From Tridacna crocea (taxonomy: Eukaryota; Mollusca; Bivalvia; Cardiida; Cardiidae), in the NCBI GenBank assembly GCA_943736015.1, contig OX031068.1, positions 30,624,296 through 30,688,295 of the forward strand: 64,000 bases of DNA, written 5' to 3'. Below, piece by piece: positions 59,201 to 62,200 of the stretch. The notes under the pieces are model-generated. The model made no database searches, was not told where the DNA came from, and saw nothing but the letters and a program-made list of their open reading frames with translations. The position numbers and the translations under genes are program-made. The number at the start of each line of letters is the position of its first letter. Positions within the stretch are counted from its first letter, which is position 1.

Positions 59201-62200
59201 AGGAAGAAACATTGTACATCTGTTTGAAAAGGAATTAATTCATATCTTTAACTCTACACAAGTTTGTTAAAAATCAACAACAAATAATTGTTCAAGCACA
59301 AGCATATCAATAAATATCATGATATACCGTAATTTGCGTATGTTTTGGGACACCCAAAAAATTGGGACACCATCAAAAATCGCGAAAATAATTATTTTTC
59401 ATGACCCAAAGATTTGGGACATATTAAAAATTGCAAAGCAAGATCGGTATTTTTTTGTTCCAAAGAATTGGGACAGTGAATAATTATTTATAGAGAAAGA
59501 AAATCTTTCAATCCGTTTGAAAAAGTTTGTTTGCAAATATTTTTTTCGGCTTTCGTGAAGTTTTATTTCTCCACACGTAACGTCGTAAGCATGCTTCCCA
59601 ACCCTCACGATTTCAATGGGAGTTACCTGATTCAAGACAAAAAAAACGATCACCTGACTGTCTTATTTAAAACCTAAATCAAACAGAAATCAGACGTAAG
59701 TGTAAAAAGGGTGTGATAAACTTCTATCCAAGATGCATAACGTGTGTACATCCGAAGTTGACAGAGTTGACACGCGTGTAATTCATGGTCAATCGAGTTT
59801 GAAATGTCTATAAATAGAAATCAAGGTACACAGTTTTACCCAAGGTTTATCGATCGAAGATCGACGAACCAATCAAATTTGAGATCGGTCCGAGTAGGTA
59901 CTTGTCAGAGTGGAATTAACGTCACCTCACGTACATGTAAGCAGGTAAGATATGTTGTAAATTTATCTACAAACGCACGATAACATCTTCATCGCGATCC
60001 AAAGACGCAGACAATAATGAGTGACAAGTTAATAATCAACAAAAATAATGAGAAAAAGCGAAGTTTTAAGCTCATAGTGCTCAAATTGATCGGTGGAATT
60101 CCAATCTGTCTAAAAATAGATCACCTTGCAAACCTGACATCAGTGACGTTCCAATATTTCAACGTCGGCAATATTCAACGGGTTAGCGGCGAGTGACTTT
60201 CAGTAGGACAGATAGTCTTGTTTGACCATAAGTTTTGGGACAGCTGACAAAATAATTATTTTTTGTAGACCGAAGTTTTGGGACACGAAAAAAAATAATT
60301 ATTTTTTACTGTCCCAAAATTTAAGCAAATTACGGTAAGTTTTACGCACCTGCTTCACAATTTCTGCCCATCCAGAATTCTGTACATTCACAAGAGTAGT
60401 TGCCAGGGCTGTTAGTACAAGTTCCTTCATTTTGACATTGGCTGTTGTCACATTCATTTACATCTATAAAACATCAGACATTTCTCTTACATGGACTCTA
60501 AAAACTCATTACAAAAAAGCCTTAGATATATTTAACCCTTTACCAGACAACAAAATTTTAGTTTTGTCCAAAAATGAAAGCATTTGCAGACAAAAATTTC
60601 ACTGTGGCTCAAATGGTGTAATTTTTCTTTGATAGAGTAGAAAACATTGTGGGAAAAGGAGAAAATGCTGGTTACCAGCATTTTCTTCTTTTCCCACAAT
60701 GTTTTAAGAAGGGTTCTTTATCAGGAGAGTCAAAAGTCACCATGGTAAAGGGTTAACAAGGACACAACAAAATGTCACCCAAAAACAAAGGTTTTACATA
60801 CCATAATGAAGTTTCACTCACCGATTTCGCAATTTCTGCCCATCCAGAATTCTGTACATTCACAAGAATAGTTTCCAGCACTGTTACTACAGGTTCCTCC
60901 ATTTTGACACGGGTTGTTGTTACATTCATTTATATCTGTAGATGACACAAATTTATTGCTGTCTTGTTCTATATAATTTAAGCCATTCCATACCAGTTTA
61001 CTTCCTAAATCTTACTCTGCTCTTACACAAAAACTCCGTTTAATCAAAACATTCATGGTTTTGAACTAAACGATAATATTTCAGGCTTATCCAAATCGAC
61101 AGCATTTGCAGACAACAAAATAATCTTCTAATAAATTACCTGATGATTGCAGCACCAGCATCTTTCTTAATAGTTTTTCCAGTGTTTTCCTTTTTGATAA
61201 TTTTCTCAATCATATTTGTTTGTTTCATAGCACCCATCTTTTTCATTTATTTCTACACCTTTAGACATCTGTACATTCACAACAATAATAACCTGAACTA
61301 TTATCACAAGTTCTACCAATTTGACAATGGAATGATCACATTTATTTATATTCTAGCATTGCTTTGTGAAAAGGAGGCTTGATGCATCTAGAACGAGCAT
61401 CCAACCAGGTCAGCCTGCGTACTCGGCATATGCGGACCTGTGCCAAATTGTTTTGGTTTTGTCCATTCTCTGCATGTCAAATTTGTTTTGTGAAGAGTAG
61501 AAAACATTGTAGGAAAAGGAGAAAATGGTTACACGCATTTTCTCCTTTTCTCACAATGTCTTCTTACAGCTTTTTTTCTCAGGGTCAAAAGTAGGGAATG
61601 TGTGGTTATGGGTTAATGATGCTGATTACAAAAAAATTTATTTGCCCTAGATCCTTCCAGTGGTTTCAGACTATATATTTTTTTCCCTAAACTTTCCTTA
61701 TAAAAACCTGTTTAACATGTGACCTTTAAGCACACATGTTACACTGTAATCATAATGACACCCCCCCACACACACACACACACACATATTTTAACTTGGA
61801 CAAAAAAAACAATCAGTTAAGGCCTAAAACTATACATCATGATCTCTTCATCTGTTTAACCCTTTACCAAACGATCCCTGGTAACCATATGTTTTCCTCC
61901 AATCCAAAAACAGTTTCTGTTTTTGAATCAAATTAATTTTGTCTTCTACCAATGCTTCCAATTTGGACTCGTCTAAAATTTTGTTGTTTGCTAAAGAGTT
62001 AAAACATTTGATTCAAGGGAAGGGTTGTCTTTCACCTCTGGAGTGTTTTAACAATCTTGTTTACAACCTTTGATCCAAGAAAAGGGTTATCTTTCACCCT
62101 TGGAGCATTGGAACAATCTCGTTTAACTCTTTACCACACAAACCCACTTTTAACATGGCTGAGGAAAAAGGCTTTTTGAAAACATTGTGAGAAAAGGAGA

